From assembly GCF_000018945.1 (NCBI RefSeq), contig NC_011978.1:1334729-1398728 (forward strand): a stretch of DNA of 64,000 nt, read 5' to 3'. The translations under genes were made by a program, and so were the position numbers. The DNA comes from Thermotoga neapolitana DSM 4359. Its GTDB lineage: Bacteria; Thermotogota; Thermotogae; Thermotogales; Thermotogaceae. The notes under the pieces are model-generated. The model was given only the letters and a program-made list of their open reading frames with translations. It had not been told where the DNA came from and did not search any database. Shown here piece after piece: positions 40,848-50,008 of this stretch (position 1 is its first letter; each line of letters begins with the position of its first letter).

Positions 40848-43317
40848 ACCCGAGAACCTTTTTCCACACCACAGGTATCTCCGGCAAGAATCTGGTGGGA
40901 AGTTTCGGATGATAAGGTAGCACCCTCACCGCGTAGAACCATCCCGGAGAGCCAAGATGACCGAGGGCACCGTTGACATAACTGTAGATGAACAGATCCC
41001 CTTCCCTTCTGTGCTTTCTTATCTGTATCACCTTCCAGATCTCCAGATCTTCCATGCTTTCTCCTCTTCCAATCAAAAGTTCAACCAGTACATCATCAGG
41101 TGAAAGGTCTCCCAGTTTCACCGTCACCTCAACACTCCTTGTGTCCTCAAGGACGATTCTTTCTATGGAAACGCTGCTCCAGTTTCTGAGGATCCTTTCC
41201 TTCCATGCACCAAACCTTTCGGCGTTTTCTTTTCTTTCAAGCCATTCTTTGTTCACAAGTCCCTTTATGTAGAACTTCTCCGTGTATTCTTTGAGCATTC
41301 TGGTGGTGCTGAATCTTGGAGCAACACTCTTTATGCTCTCTTTCATCATGAAGATCCACTTTTCTTTGTTTTCGTAGTAGGTTGGGATGATTTCGTTTTC
41401 GAGGAGATCGTAGAGTGCTTCTGCGTCCCTGGGATCGTCCACTTCCGTCTCTGGAAGAACGCTTTCATCGCCTATGACCCAGCCGTTTCTGCCGTTGTAC
41501 CCTTCAACCCACCATCCATCGTAAACACTCGCGTTAAGAACTCCGTTGGCTGCTGCCTTCATTCCGCTTGTTCCACTTGCTTCCATGGGTCTTCTCGGGT
41601 TGTTCAGCCACACATCCACTCCCGACACCATGAGCCGTGCCATTCCAATGTCGTAGTTTTCCAGTACGATGATCCTGTTTTTGAACTCAGGCATCTGCGA
41701 GACTTCGTAGATGCGTTTCAAAAATTCCTTCCCCGCATCGTCCCTTGGATGGGCCTTCCCCGCATAGACCACGTAAACGGGTCTTTCTGGATCGTTGAGG
41801 ATCTTCTTGAGTCTCTCCAGATCGCTGAGCAGGAGAACTGCCCTCTTGTAAGTGGCAAACCTTCTTGCAAAACCTATGATGAGCGAATTTTCATCGATGT
41901 TCGGCACATCTTCGTCGATTCCCAGTCTCTCGTTTCTTCTTCTTACCGATTCTTTTATGTACTCGATGAATCTCTTCTTTGCCCTCAGGTGAGCCTGCCA
42001 GAGTTCTTCATCTGGAATCCTGTCAACACCGTACCAGATACCCTCAAGGTCGGTGTGATCTCTCCATACCCTTCCGAGATATCTGTCGTACAGTTTTCTC
42101 ATCTCACGGTTGATCCAGGTTCCCATGTGAACGCCGTTCGTTATCCCTTCGATCGGTATTTCCTCCACGGGAACACCCTGCCACACGTTTTTGAACATCC
42201 TTCTGGAAACTTCCGCATGCAGTTTGCTCACGCCGTTTATGAAAGAGGACGTTCTCAGGGCAAGATACGTCATGTTGAAACTGCCTGTTTCATCTTTCCC
42301 AAGATCCATGAGAAGATTTCTCTTTTCGAATCCTTCGAAGAATTTCGAAAGTTTCTTTTCCACGAGGTCAAAGGGAAATCTGTCGTGTCCAGCGGGAACG
42401 GGTGTGTGGGTTGTAAACACACTCGTCTGTCTCACGATCTCAAGGGCCTCTGTGAAGGAATATCCTTCTTCCATGTAGTTCTTTATCCTTTCGAGGGAAG
42501 AGAACGCCGGATGTCCTTCGTTCAGATGGATGACTCCTGGTTTCAGGTTCAGAGCCCTGAGAAGCTTCATTCCCCCAATTCCGAGGAGTATCTCCTGGGA
42601 GACCCTCACATCGGGTTCCGGGTTGTAAAGGTAGTTGCAGATCTTTCTGTATCGTTCCTCGTTTTCCTCGATGTCCGGATCGAGCAGGTACAGACTCACC
42701 CTTCCTACCTTCACTTCAAAAACACGTGCCTTCACCACGGTACTGTCGAGAGGAACCTCCACGATCACCTGGTTTCCCTTTTCATCCTTCAGGGGCTTCA
42801 TGGGTAAGTCCTCTGGGTTGTAATCAGGGAAAATCTCTATCTGTTTTCCATCTCTGTCGATCTGCTGGGTGAAATATCCATGTTTGTAGAGAAGTCCGAT
42901 CGCTATGAGAGGAAGTCCAAGATCGCTTGCGGATTTGAGATGGTCTCCCGCGAGGATTCCAAGACCACCGGAGTAGATCGGAAGGGCTTTGGTCAAACCG
43001 TACTCCATACACATGTAGACGATCTTCTCGTCCCATTCGGGGTAGTTCACGTTGAACCAGGTGTCTTCTTTCTCCATGTAATCCTTGAACCTTTCAATGG
43101 TGAGTTCGTAGAGGGATATGAAATCATCATCTTTTGAAAGTTCTTCGAGCCTTTCATCAGAAACTTCTTTCAGTATTTTAACGGGGTTTCTGTGTTCCTC
43201 CCAGCCTTCCGGATCTATCTTTCTCCAGAGTCTCTGAGCGGGCCTAGACCAGCTCCACCAGAGGTTGTAGGCGAGTTCTTCCAGATGCTCCAGATTCTCC
43301 GGGAGTTTCTTCAGCAC
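40846..43317 (-). CDS. glgP: Alpha-glucan (glycogen) phosphorylase, short type
   Basis: An 823-residue PLP enzyme releasing glucose-1-phosphate from glycogen or maltodextrin. The N-terminal GlgP-specific domain starts ENLEHLEELAYNLWWSWSRPAQ. Further motifs are IYSGGLGILAGDHLKSASDL, HLNEGHPAFSSLERI and the PLP-lysine segment EASGTSGMKAAANGVLNAS. The short insert-free type is common in Archaea and Thermotogales. GTG 43317 lies 6 nt after AGGAGGAG. It appears monocistronic with its own terminator. Confidence 0.95.
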   Translation of the reverse strand: MLKKLPENLEHLEELAYNLWWSWSRPAQRLWRKIDPEGWEEHRNPVKILKEVSDERLEELSKDDDFISLYELTIERFKDYMEKEDTWFNVNYPEWDEKIVYMCMEYGLTKALPIYSGGLGILAGDHLKSASDLGLPLIAIGLLYKHGYFTQQIDRDGKQIEIFPDYNPEDLPMKPLKDEKGNQVIVEVPLDSTVVKARVFEVKVGRVSLYLLDPDIEENEERYRKICNYLYNPEPDVRVSQEILLGIGGMKLLRALNLKPGVIHLNEGHPAFSSLERIKNYMEEGYSFTEALEIVRQTSVFTTHTPVPAGHDRFPFDLVEKKLSKFFEGFEKRNLLMDLGKDETGSFNMTYLALRTSSFINGVSKLHAEVSRRMFKNVWQGVPVEEIPIEGITNGVHMGTWINREMRKLYDRYLGRVWRDHTDLEGIWYGVDRIPDEELWQAHLRAKKRFIEYIKESVRRRNERLGIDEDVPNIDENSLIIGFARRFATYKRAVLLLSDLERLKKILNDPERPVYVVYAGKAHPRDDAGKEFLKRIYEVSQMPEFKNRIIVLENYDIGMARLMVSGVDVWLNNPRRPMEASGTSGMKAAANGVLNASVYDGWWVEGYNGRNGWVIGDESVLPETEVDDPRDAEALYDLLENEIIPTYYENKEKWIFMMKESIKSVAPRFSTTRMLKEYTEKFYIKGLVNKEWLERKENAERFGAWKERILRNWSSVSIERIVLEDTRSVEVTVKLGDLSPDDVLVELLIGRGESMEDLEIWKVIQIRKHRREGDLFIYSYVNGALGHLGSPGWFYAVRVLPYHPKLPTRFLPEIPVVWKKVLG

Positions 43318-43365
43318 AGTTTCTCCTCCTCTCAGAGAAGTTTCTTTCAGAAGTATTCTACGTTG

Positions 43366-43371
43366 ATTATA
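43366..43371 (-). promoter_or_regulatory. Probable -10 element of glgP
   Basis: A consensus TATAAT on the minus strand, about 50 bp before the glgP start. The matching -35 position (43389-43394) is only TATTTT. A TTGACA lies too close (7 bp) to be used with it. The remaining 43372-43449 is AT-rich without other features. Confidence 0.5.
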
Positions 43372-43449
43372 AGAATGGTGTCAATTAAAAAATATTCTTG
43401 TAAAAAAATGGAAGAAAAACTTTAAGCCAGGCAGGAGAAATGGTGGGAT

Positions 43450-44016
43450 TCAAAACCCTGCCACTTCGTAGAACTTGTAAGCTATCTCGTGTGTTCTTTT
43501 CTTCAACTCTTCAAAGTTTCCGTGGAATATCTTCCAGAGGATCTTCGTCGTGTACATGAGTGAGAACTTCGAAAGCATGTTTCTGAGTTCTTCTGCGTTT
43601 TCACCTGGCACCTTCACCATGATGGTCTCGAGCCATTCTTCGTAGAGTCCGATGGAAAGGCTCTTCGACTCGTCTATGAGAGAGTTCATGGAGGAGACAA
43701 GGTCGTAGAGATGGAAATACCTGGCAAGTTGAAATATGAGATTTTTGTCCACATCCCAGTTCAGTTCGGCTGGAACGGGCTCGTAGTACGAGAAGAAGAT
43801 GGTACCGTTTGGAAAATCCGCCGAGGAGATCTCGAGTTCCCTTTCCATGAAGGCCTTGCTGTCGTAGTAACTCATCATGAAAACGGGGACTTTCTTCATC
43901 AGAATTTTCAGATCTTCCGGGTGAACCTTCGCACTTCCGATCTTCATGTTGAGATTGAGTGAGATCTTCCTTGGTTTGACGAAGAAGTCGAGCCCTTTGT
44001 GGATTATGTGTGTCAT
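43450..44016 (-). CDS. Unknown protein at the end of the KorAB-HemW operon
   Basis: I do not recognise this 188-residue protein. It has no signal peptide, membrane helix or cysteines. The first half is mixed (PRKISLNLNMKIGSAKVHPE, then NGTIFFSYYEP), the second half mostly helical and acidic (DLVSSMNSLIDESKSLSIGL, NAEELRNMLSKFSLMYTT). Its ATG overlaps the hemW stop by 4 bp, so it is translated with that operon. Position alone links it to HemW or the oxidoreductase. Confidence 0.75.
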   Translation of the reverse strand: MTHIIHKGLDFFVKPRKISLNLNMKIGSAKVHPEDLKILMKKVPVFMMSYYDSKAFMERELEISSADFPNGTIFFSYYEPVPAELNWDVDKNLIFQLARYFHLYDLVSSMNSLIDESKSLSIGLYEEWLETIMVKVPGENAEELRNMLSKFSLMYTTKILWKIFHGNFEELKKRTHEIAYKFYEVAGF

Positions 44017-45137
44017 TTTTCAGCCTCCCTGTACCATTCGATCAGATCTTCGAAGATCTTTTTCGACAGGTCCATACCCTCCTCGCTCAAAAAAATTTTA
44101 CCATCTTTCACCTTCACATAACAAGCATACTCTTTTTGTAACTTCTCCACCAGAAACATGAGCCTTTCCACACGTTTCAGTTCTACCCCTTCTTTCGTTC
44201 TGAGTCCCATGAAGAGGATCTCCAGTGCTTCCTCTTCCTCCGTGTTTTTGTGCTGATAATCGTATGGGAAGGTCTTTTCCTTCACCATTTTTGCGTACAT
44301 GGAAAGGTCGGAAACGTTGGTGTATCGGAATCTTCCAAGGTGGCCACCTGCAGAGGGACCAAAACCCAGATAGTCATGATTTCTCCAGTAAAATAGATTG
44401 TGCCTTGATTCTCTTTCCGGTCTGGCAAAGTTCGAGATTTCGTATCTTTCAAAACCTCTGGACTTCAAAAATTCGACGAACACATCGTGCCTTCTTTCCA
44501 CTTCATCAGAGTCTGGCAGTGTCAGAAGATTCTTCTTTAAAAGGCTGTATAGCGGGGTGTTTTCATCCACTTCGAGGAAGTAAAGGGACACGTGCTGCGG
44601 GGTGAACTCTTCAAGAAAATGAAGGTTTTTCTCCAGTGTTTCATCTGTTTCACCGGGAAGGCCGAGTATGAAATCGAAATTGACGTTGTCGAATTCCGCC
44701 AGAACGAGTTCCGCTTTTTCCTTGAGCATCTTCTCATCGTACAGACGGCCACACTTTTTCAGCACTCCATCGTCACAGGACTGAACGCCCAGGCTGATTC
44801 TGTTTATACCCATCTTTCTGTAAGATCTCAGTTTTTCCCGGTCAACGGACTCCGGATTGACCTCGATCGTTGTCTCAAGCGGTGAAAACTTCTTTGAGAC
44901 CTCTTTCAGTTTCTCTAAAATCTTCTCCAGAAAAGAAGGGGGAACAAGGGAAGGTGTTCCCCCACCGAAGTACACCGTCTCTATCTCACTTTCTTTCAGT
45001 ACATCCCTGTAGAGTTCTATCTCTTCAAAGACGAGAGACAGATACTCTTCAAAATCTTCGGAGGCAACGGAGTAGAAATCACAGTACACGCACTTTTTCT
45101 TGCAGAAGGGTATGTGAACGTACACTGCCAGTTTCAT
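44013..45137 (-). CDS. hemW: HemW-type radical SAM protein (coproporphyrinogen oxidase-like)
   Basis: A 374-residue radical SAM protein with cluster motif [12 protein letters not shown], followed by [20 protein letters not shown] and the SAM segment [11 protein letters not shown]. The C-terminal HemN-like domain includes [20 protein letters not shown]. Length and the short N-terminus fit HemW, a haem chaperone, better than true HemN, which is about 450 residues with an extra N-terminal motif. Thermotoga is not known to make haem by the classical path, so the role is open. Overlaps both neighbours by 4 bp. Confidence 0.88.
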   Translation of the reverse strand: MKLAVYVHIPFCKKKCVYCDFYSVASEDFEEYLSLVFEEIELYRDVLKESEIETVYFGGGTPSLVPPSFLEKILEKLKEVSKKFSPLETTIEVNPESVDREKLRSYRKMGINRISLGVQSCDDGVLKKCGRLYDEKMLKEKAELVLAEFDNVNFDFILGLPGETDETLEKNLHFLEEFTPQHVSLYFLEVDENTPLYSLLKKNLLTLPDSDEVERRHDVFVEFLKSRGFERYEISNFARPERESRHNLFYWRNHDYLGFGPSAGGHLGRFRYTNVSDLSMYAKMVKEKTFPYDYQHKNTEEEEALEILFMGLRTKEGVELKRVERLMFLVEKLQKEYACYVKVKDGKIFLSEEGMDLSKKIFEDLIEWYREAEK

Positions 45138-45982
45138 GATTTTTTGCTTTCGATCAGTTCCTTCAATTTCTCAAAGTTCACCTCGTACTCGTAGAGTGGT
45201 GTTCTATCTCCCTTTCTTGCGAGTTCTTCGAAGGTCTCTTTGTTTTTGTTCACGTAGAAGATTCCGAGGGGAAGTTTTTCTGTTTCTGTGGCCCTTTTGA
45301 AGGCAAGTTCTCTGTCTGTAGGATCGTGATCTTTCAGATAGTACGTGTTCTCCCTGTACCACTCGTAGGTGTTCAGTTTGTTGAAGGTAACGCAGGGCTG
45401 AAGGATGTCCACCAGAGCGTATCCTTTGTGCTTCATCGCCTCTTTCAGAATCTCCTTTGTGAATTCCACGTCTCCTATGAAGGTTCGTGCAACGAAAGAG
45501 GCATCCAGGGCTATGGCCACCGCTATGGGGTTGAACGGTTCCAGAATCACACCGTCCACCTGAACGGGTGTTCTGAATCCCTTCAAACTGGTTGGTGAAG
45601 CCTGGCCCTTGGTGAGACCATAAACCTGGTTGTTGTGTACGATGTTCACGATATCCGGGTTTCTTCTTATCGTGTGGATGAAGTGGTTTCCACCTTCACC
45701 GTACATACATCCGTCTCCGCTTTCTGCGATCACAAGAAGATCCGGGTTTGCCGTCTTTATCGCAGTTGCCACAGGAAGGGCCCTTCCATGAAGACCGTTG
45801 AACATGTGGACTCCCACGTACTGTGGCATCTTCGCCGCCTGACCTATTCCGGAGACTATGACCACTTTTCTCGGATCAACGTTCAGTTCCTCCAGTGCCT
45901 TCATCAACGCCGTTCTTATTCCGAAGTTTCCACATCCCGGGCACCATGCGATGTCCCTGCTGATGTATTCATCGAGTCTCAT
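45134..45982 (-). CDS. 2-oxoacid:ferredoxin oxidoreductase, beta subunit
   Basis: A 282-residue thiamine-diphosphate subunit. Motifs are [40 protein letters not shown] (ThDP/Mg site GDG...N) and [16 protein letters not shown]. With the fused gamma-alpha subunit just upstream it forms a two-subunit 2-oxoglutarate/2-oxoacid:ferredoxin oxidoreductase producing acyl-CoA, CO2 and reduced ferredoxin. The two genes abut (start 45982, upstream stop 45983). Confidence 0.93.
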   Translation of the reverse strand: MRLDEYISRDIAWCPGCGNFGIRTALMKALEELNVDPRKVVIVSGIGQAAKMPQYVGVHMFNGLHGRALPVATAIKTANPDLLVIAESGDGCMYGEGGNHFIHTIRRNPDIVNIVHNNQVYGLTKGQASPTSLKGFRTPVQVDGVILEPFNPIAVAIALDASFVARTFIGDVEFTKEILKEAMKHKGYALVDILQPCVTFNKLNTYEWYRENTYYLKDHDPTDRELAFKRATETEKLPLGIFYVNKNKETFEELARKGDRTPLYEYEVNFEKLKELIESKKS

Positions 45983-47659
45983 TCACATCACCTCCAGAAT
46001 CTTCTCTTTCAGTTCTTCCACGGTGAACTGGAGTCCACTGTATTTCAGGATTCTGTCCTTTATGTGAAAACCCGTCACCTGTCTGATCAGGTTCGCGAAC
46101 TGTCCGGTTGCGTTACCCTCTATCGCGACAACCTTCTCCGCCCTTTCCATGTGTTCCACAGCGGACTCATCGAGCGGCCAGACCTGGGAGAAATGAAGGA
46201 GTGCCACACCGCTCATGTCCTCAATTGCCTCCCTTATGGGTTCCAGTGTTGATCCCCATGCAACCAGAAGAACCCTGTAGTTTTCGTCTCCAATCAGTTT
46301 TGGCCTGACGATGTCTTTTTTCAACGTCTTTCCTTTTCTGAGTCTTTTGTCCACCATCCTCACGCGGGTGTCGAAATCCTCCGTGATGTGGCCGAACTCA
46401 TCGTGTTCGTCGCTGTCCACTCTCACGAGTCCTTCACCGTAGCCCGGAACTCCCCGTGGAGAGATACCGTCTTCGGTTATAGCATACCTGACGTAATCCC
46501 TGGTGGTCTTCACGATGTGTTTTTCAACCTTCAGTTCTTTCAGATCGAACCCGGGGAGATTGTAGAACGAATCCACCAGATACTGATCGGTCAGGATGAA
46601 AACAGGTACCTGATACCTATCCGCAACGTTGAACGCTCTCTGGGTGAGGTAGAACGCCTCTTCTATGTTGCCGGGAGCGTATATGATCCGCGGGAATTCT
46701 CCATGGCCCGCATAGAGGGCAAGGTTCAGATCAGCCTGTTCGGTCCTTGTGGGAAGACCTGTGGCAGGGCCGGGGCGTTGCGCAAGGTGTATCACGGCAG
46801 GAGACTCTACCATCCCTGCAAGACTGAGTGCCTCTTCCATGAGTGCAAAGCCGCCTCCTGAAGTGGTGACAAGTCCCCGGACACCGGCGTACCATGCCCC
46901 AACGATCATGTTCATGGCAGCGATCTCGTCTTCCGCCTGTTCCACCACGATTCCAAAGTCGTTCTTGTGCTGGGCAAGAAAGACCAGAACCGACGTGGAA
47001 GGAGACATGGGATAGGAGGAGACGAAGTTACATCCTCCCGCTATGGCTCCAAGCCCCACCGCTTCCGCTCCGTTCAGAAGAACCTCATCTTTTATCGAAG
47101 GATCTTTTTCAACATCGAAACCGATCTTCTCTGAGAATTCCTGTCCTCTTCTGTACCCTTCCATCGCTGCCCGGATGTTGTCCTTCACTACTTCTTCTCC
47201 TTTTTCTCTGAACTGCGCTGTGATCTGCTCTTCGATGGCAGATTTTTCCGCTCCAAGGAGTCCAGAGAGAAAACCTATTGCCACAGAGTTTGCGTATATC
47301 CTGTTTCCGATCTGTTTTGCTATTTCCAGGAACGGAACCGCGATCTTCTCACCTTTTTCTTCTTTTATGAACTCCTCCTCTCCGACTATCAGGGTCTTTT
47401 CTGTGATGCGGTTTTTCAGTCTTTCTGTGGCACCCTTTCCAAGAGGGACGAGGATATCTATTCTGTCGACGAAGGCTCGCACCCTTTCGGAAGAGACCCT
47501 GATCTCTGTGGTGTTGTTTCCTCCCCTCACACGGGACATGTACTCTTTGGTGGCGAACACGTGAAATCCAGAGTTCTTCAGAATTCGGGTGAGAACGTGT
47601 TCAACCGTCTGAATGCCCTGCCCTGCTTCGCCACTGAGCACTATGCTAACATCCTTCAT
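45983..47659 (-). CDS. 2-oxoacid:ferredoxin oxidoreductase, fused gamma-alpha subunit
   Basis: A 558-residue protein. The gamma domain (1-180) begins VSIVLSGEAGQGIQTVEHVL, and the alpha domain (195-558) contains GCNFVSSYPMSPSTSVLVFL, EQAEDEIAAMNMIVGAWYAG and TSGGGFALMEEALSLAG. The gamma-alpha fusion with a separate beta is the KorAB-type layout found in many anaerobes. Substrate (2-oxoglutarate or a broad range) cannot be fixed from sequence by eye. It overlaps the GGDEF gene by 4 bp. Confidence 0.93.
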   Translation of the reverse strand: MKDVSIVLSGEAGQGIQTVEHVLTRILKNSGFHVFATKEYMSRVRGGNNTTEIRVSSERVRAFVDRIDILVPLGKGATERLKNRITEKTLIVGEEEFIKEEKGEKIAVPFLEIAKQIGNRIYANSVAIGFLSGLLGAEKSAIEEQITAQFREKGEEVVKDNIRAAMEGYRRGQEFSEKIGFDVEKDPSIKDEVLLNGAEAVGLGAIAGGCNFVSSYPMSPSTSVLVFLAQHKNDFGIVVEQAEDEIAAMNMIVGAWYAGVRGLVTTSGGGFALMEEALSLAGMVESPAVIHLAQRPGPATGLPTRTEQADLNLALYAGHGEFPRIIYAPGNIEEAFYLTQRAFNVADRYQVPVFILTDQYLVDSFYNLPGFDLKELKVEKHIVKTTRDYVRYAITEDGISPRGVPGYGEGLVRVDSDEHDEFGHITEDFDTRVRMVDKRLRKGKTLKKDIVRPKLIGDENYRVLLVAWGSTLEPIREAIEDMSGVALLHFSQVWPLDESAVEHMERAEKVVAIEGNATGQFANLIRQVTGFHIKDRILKYSGLQFTVEELKEKILEVM

Positions 47660-49119
47660 CCTTCCACACCTCTCTTTTTGAACTTGTTTTTGTACAGAAG
47701 ATCATCGGCCTTCCCAAGAGCTCTCTCTATGGGTACAAAACCGTCTATCTCCTCGTATCCAAAAGAAAAACTGAGTTCAAAGGGAAGATCGAGCCTCTTC
47801 AAATTCTCCTTCAACCGTTCCAGAATGCTGTGAACGTTTTCTTTGCTGCTTTCTGTGAGAACGAGGAGGAACTCGTCGCCTCCGTACCTGAAGACAAGAT
47901 CTGATTCTCGAATCGTGTCCTTCAGGGTTTTCACGAACTCTTTGAGAGCCCTGTCTCCCATGAGGTGGCCGTAGGTGTCGTTTATCATCTTGAGGCCATC
48001 CACATCCAGTATCACCAGAACGGACTTTTTCTGGTTTCGTCTGAGCCACGCCATGTGGGAGAAGATCCACTCGTTGAAGTAATGTCTTGTGTAAGCATCG
48101 GTTAATGGATCTCTCATTGCCATCTCCCGGTATTTTTTGTGAAGCTGGTACTCTTTGAAATACAGATAGATCACTTCGGAGAAGGTGTTGAGAACACCAA
48201 AAATGAAGGGTGGAATTTTCGTTTTTGAGGCAAACACGAGACGATAGAGCGGCAAACCTTCTCCCTTCAGCTGAATGGAAATGTAGTGAGTGTTGTCTAT
48301 CTGGAACTCTTCTATCTTTTCTGTAATCTCTTTGTATTCAAAAACGTTTTCTTTCAAACCGATGGAAAAAACAACCGTGTCTCCTTTGAAAACAGCACCT
48401 CCTGAGAAAACCTCGCTTGCTTCTATCATCTTTTGAAGTGATTCTTTCAGGAAGTCCTCGACAGAGATCTGTTTTCTGAAAAGAAGCAAAAGTGTCAGGA
48501 TCGTGCCCATGATCTTTTGAAAACGGTGTTCCTTTTCCAGGGATCTTTTCAAAAGAAGGTAGGTGCTTGCGAGGTTTCCAAGGAGTTTGAGGGCCTTCTT
48601 CGAAAGATCAGAAAACTGGCTGTGTGGGGAATCGAGGGCGATGTTTCCGAGGAATTCGTCTCCGGCAAACAAACCGACAACAAGACTCTTTCTCGTTCCC
48701 CGAAGAGTTCTTTCAAAGAACTTCCACATGTCGTCTGGAAGAAGATCTTTATCGTATTCCAGAAAGTTCACTTCGACAGGTTCCTTTCCAGCGCGAAACA
48801 GGCATCTTGAGGGAAACCTTTTTCCGTAGAGATCCACTGTGTGTCCCTTCGAGGCAACGAAGATCCAGTCCCCTTCATCTGTGATACGTGATACGCTCCC
48901 CTTGGTCGTTTCTGGTACCACAGACATGGCGATGTCGAGTATCACCTGAAAGAAAGCTTCCTCTGGCATTTCTGGATCGAGTTTTGACAGACCTTCCACG
49001 ATGGCGTTGAATCTCTTTTCAAGTTGTGAGTAGTTTCTTGTTCGCTTTGCCGTGAAAAAGAAAAGAAAAATGGAAAAGGCAAGCACAGCAAGAGAAGAAA
49101 AAAACAGCACGTACACCAT
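47656..49119 (-). CDS. GGDEF diguanylate cyclase with N-terminal anchor and GAF-like domain
   Basis: A 487-residue protein with one N-terminal membrane helix (residues 1-22), a GAF-like sensor at about 45-180, a second helical or GAF-like segment at about 190-320 and a GGDEF domain from about 325. The cyclase motif is VFRYGGDEFLLVL with inhibitory-site RESD upstream. It is likely an active c-di-GMP synthase with product inhibition. It is tucked between a metallo-hydrolase (9 bp upstream) and the oxidoreductase genes (4-bp overlap), so c-di-GMP output would follow expression of that metabolic operon. Confidence 0.9.
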   Translation of the reverse strand: MVYVLFFSSLAVLAFSIFLFFFTAKRTRNYSQLEKRFNAIVEGLSKLDPEMPEEAFFQVILDIAMSVVPETTKGSVSRITDEGDWIFVASKGHTVDLYGKRFPSRCLFRAGKEPVEVNFLEYDKDLLPDDMWKFFERTLRGTRKSLVVGLFAGDEFLGNIALDSPHSQFSDLSKKALKLLGNLASTYLLLKRSLEKEHRFQKIMGTILTLLLLFRKQISVEDFLKESLQKMIEASEVFSGGAVFKGDTVVFSIGLKENVFEYKEITEKIEEFQIDNTHYISIQLKGEGLPLYRLVFASKTKIPPFIFGVLNTFSEVIYLYFKEYQLHKKYREMAMRDPLTDAYTRHYFNEWIFSHMAWLRRNQKKSVLVILDVDGLKMINDTYGHLMGDRALKEFVKTLKDTIRESDLVFRYGGDEFLLVLTESSKENVHSILERLKENLKRLDLPFELSFSFGYEEIDGFVPIERALGKADDLLYKNKFKKRGVEG

Positions 49120-49128
49120 ACCAGCTCC

Positions 49129-49809
49129 TCACAGCTCCAGCGACTCACCAGGTTCCAGAATCACGCACTCAACACCCATTTCCTCCACTTTCTTCTTGAA
49201 GAGTTCCACGTCGGCAAAGATGATCTCCCATGTTCCATAGTGCATGGGAACGACCTTCCTGGGGCTTATCATCGAAACTGCTCTTATGGCATCTTCCACG
49301 TCCATGACGAAGTTTCCACCGATCGGAAGGAAAGCCACGTCCACGTTTTCTTCCTTTAGAAGTTCCATATCTTTTGTCAGGCCCGTGTCCCCGGCGTGGT
49401 ATATTTTCTTCCCCTCGAGCGTGATGAGAAATCCACCGGGATTTCCTCCGTAGATGATGTTTTCTCCATCGAGAATACCAGATCCATGAACAGCGGGTGT
49501 CATCTTCACCCTTCCAAAGTCGAACAGATAACTTCCTCCGATGTGCATGGCATGTGTTTTCACACCCTTTTTTCCAAGATACTGACAGATCTCGTAGTTT
49601 GAGATCACGATGGCATCGTTTTTCTTCGCTATCTCCACGGCATCTCCGAGATGGTCACCATGTCCGTGGGTCACTAGAATGTAGTCTATCTTCGGAAGGT
49701 CTTCCAGCTTCACAGGACACGCTGGATTTCCCGTTATGAAGGGATCGATGATGAGGTTTTTCTTTCCTTCCACAAGTACGGCGGCGTGCCCAAGGAACGT
49801 GATCTTCAT
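49129..49809 (-). CDS. Metallo-beta-lactamase-fold hydrolase, UPF0173 family
   Basis: A 226-residue metal-dependent hydrolase. It has the opening [20 protein letters not shown], the metal motif [12 protein letters not shown], and further ligands in [19 protein letters not shown] and MHYGTWE. This is the UPF0173/YtkL-like family with no fixed substrate. It is the first gene of a minus-strand operon running to 43450. Its ATG (49809) is preceded by GGGGGTGGT. Confidence 0.9.
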   Translation of the reverse strand: MKITFLGHAAVLVEGKKNLIIDPFITGNPACPVKLEDLPKIDYILVTHGHGDHLGDAVEIAKKNDAIVISNYEICQYLGKKGVKTHAMHIGGSYLFDFGRVKMTPAVHGSGILDGENIIYGGNPGGFLITLEGKKIYHAGDTGLTKDMELLKEENVDVAFLPIGGNFVMDVEDAIRAVSMISPRKVVPMHYGTWEIIFADVELFKKKVEEMGVECVILEPGESLEL

Positions 49810-50008
49810 GATACCACCCCCTATTTCAGATTATACTCTTTTTTGAAATTAACCTTCGAGAGGAAGACAGGGAAGTTTTTCTTTTCATTAACTGGATATT
49901 TTTTCCTGTGATGTTAGAATTGTTTTGCATGAACCCTTTCCGGGAGGTGATCTTCAGGTGGAAAGCACCAGTCTTCCTCCGTAGTGATGAGAACAAGGAG
50001 GTGTGAAG

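Noticed and set aside
43372-43398. TTGACA-TATAAT promoter for glgP
   Set aside because: The two hexamers are only 7 bp apart on the minus strand, so they cannot form one promoter; only the TATAAT is kept.
49810-50008. Possible M-box (Mg2+) riboswitch before mgtE
   Set aside because: I looked for the conserved M-box core and paired stems; only AT-rich sequence and a weak inverted segment are present, with no terminator-antiterminator pair.
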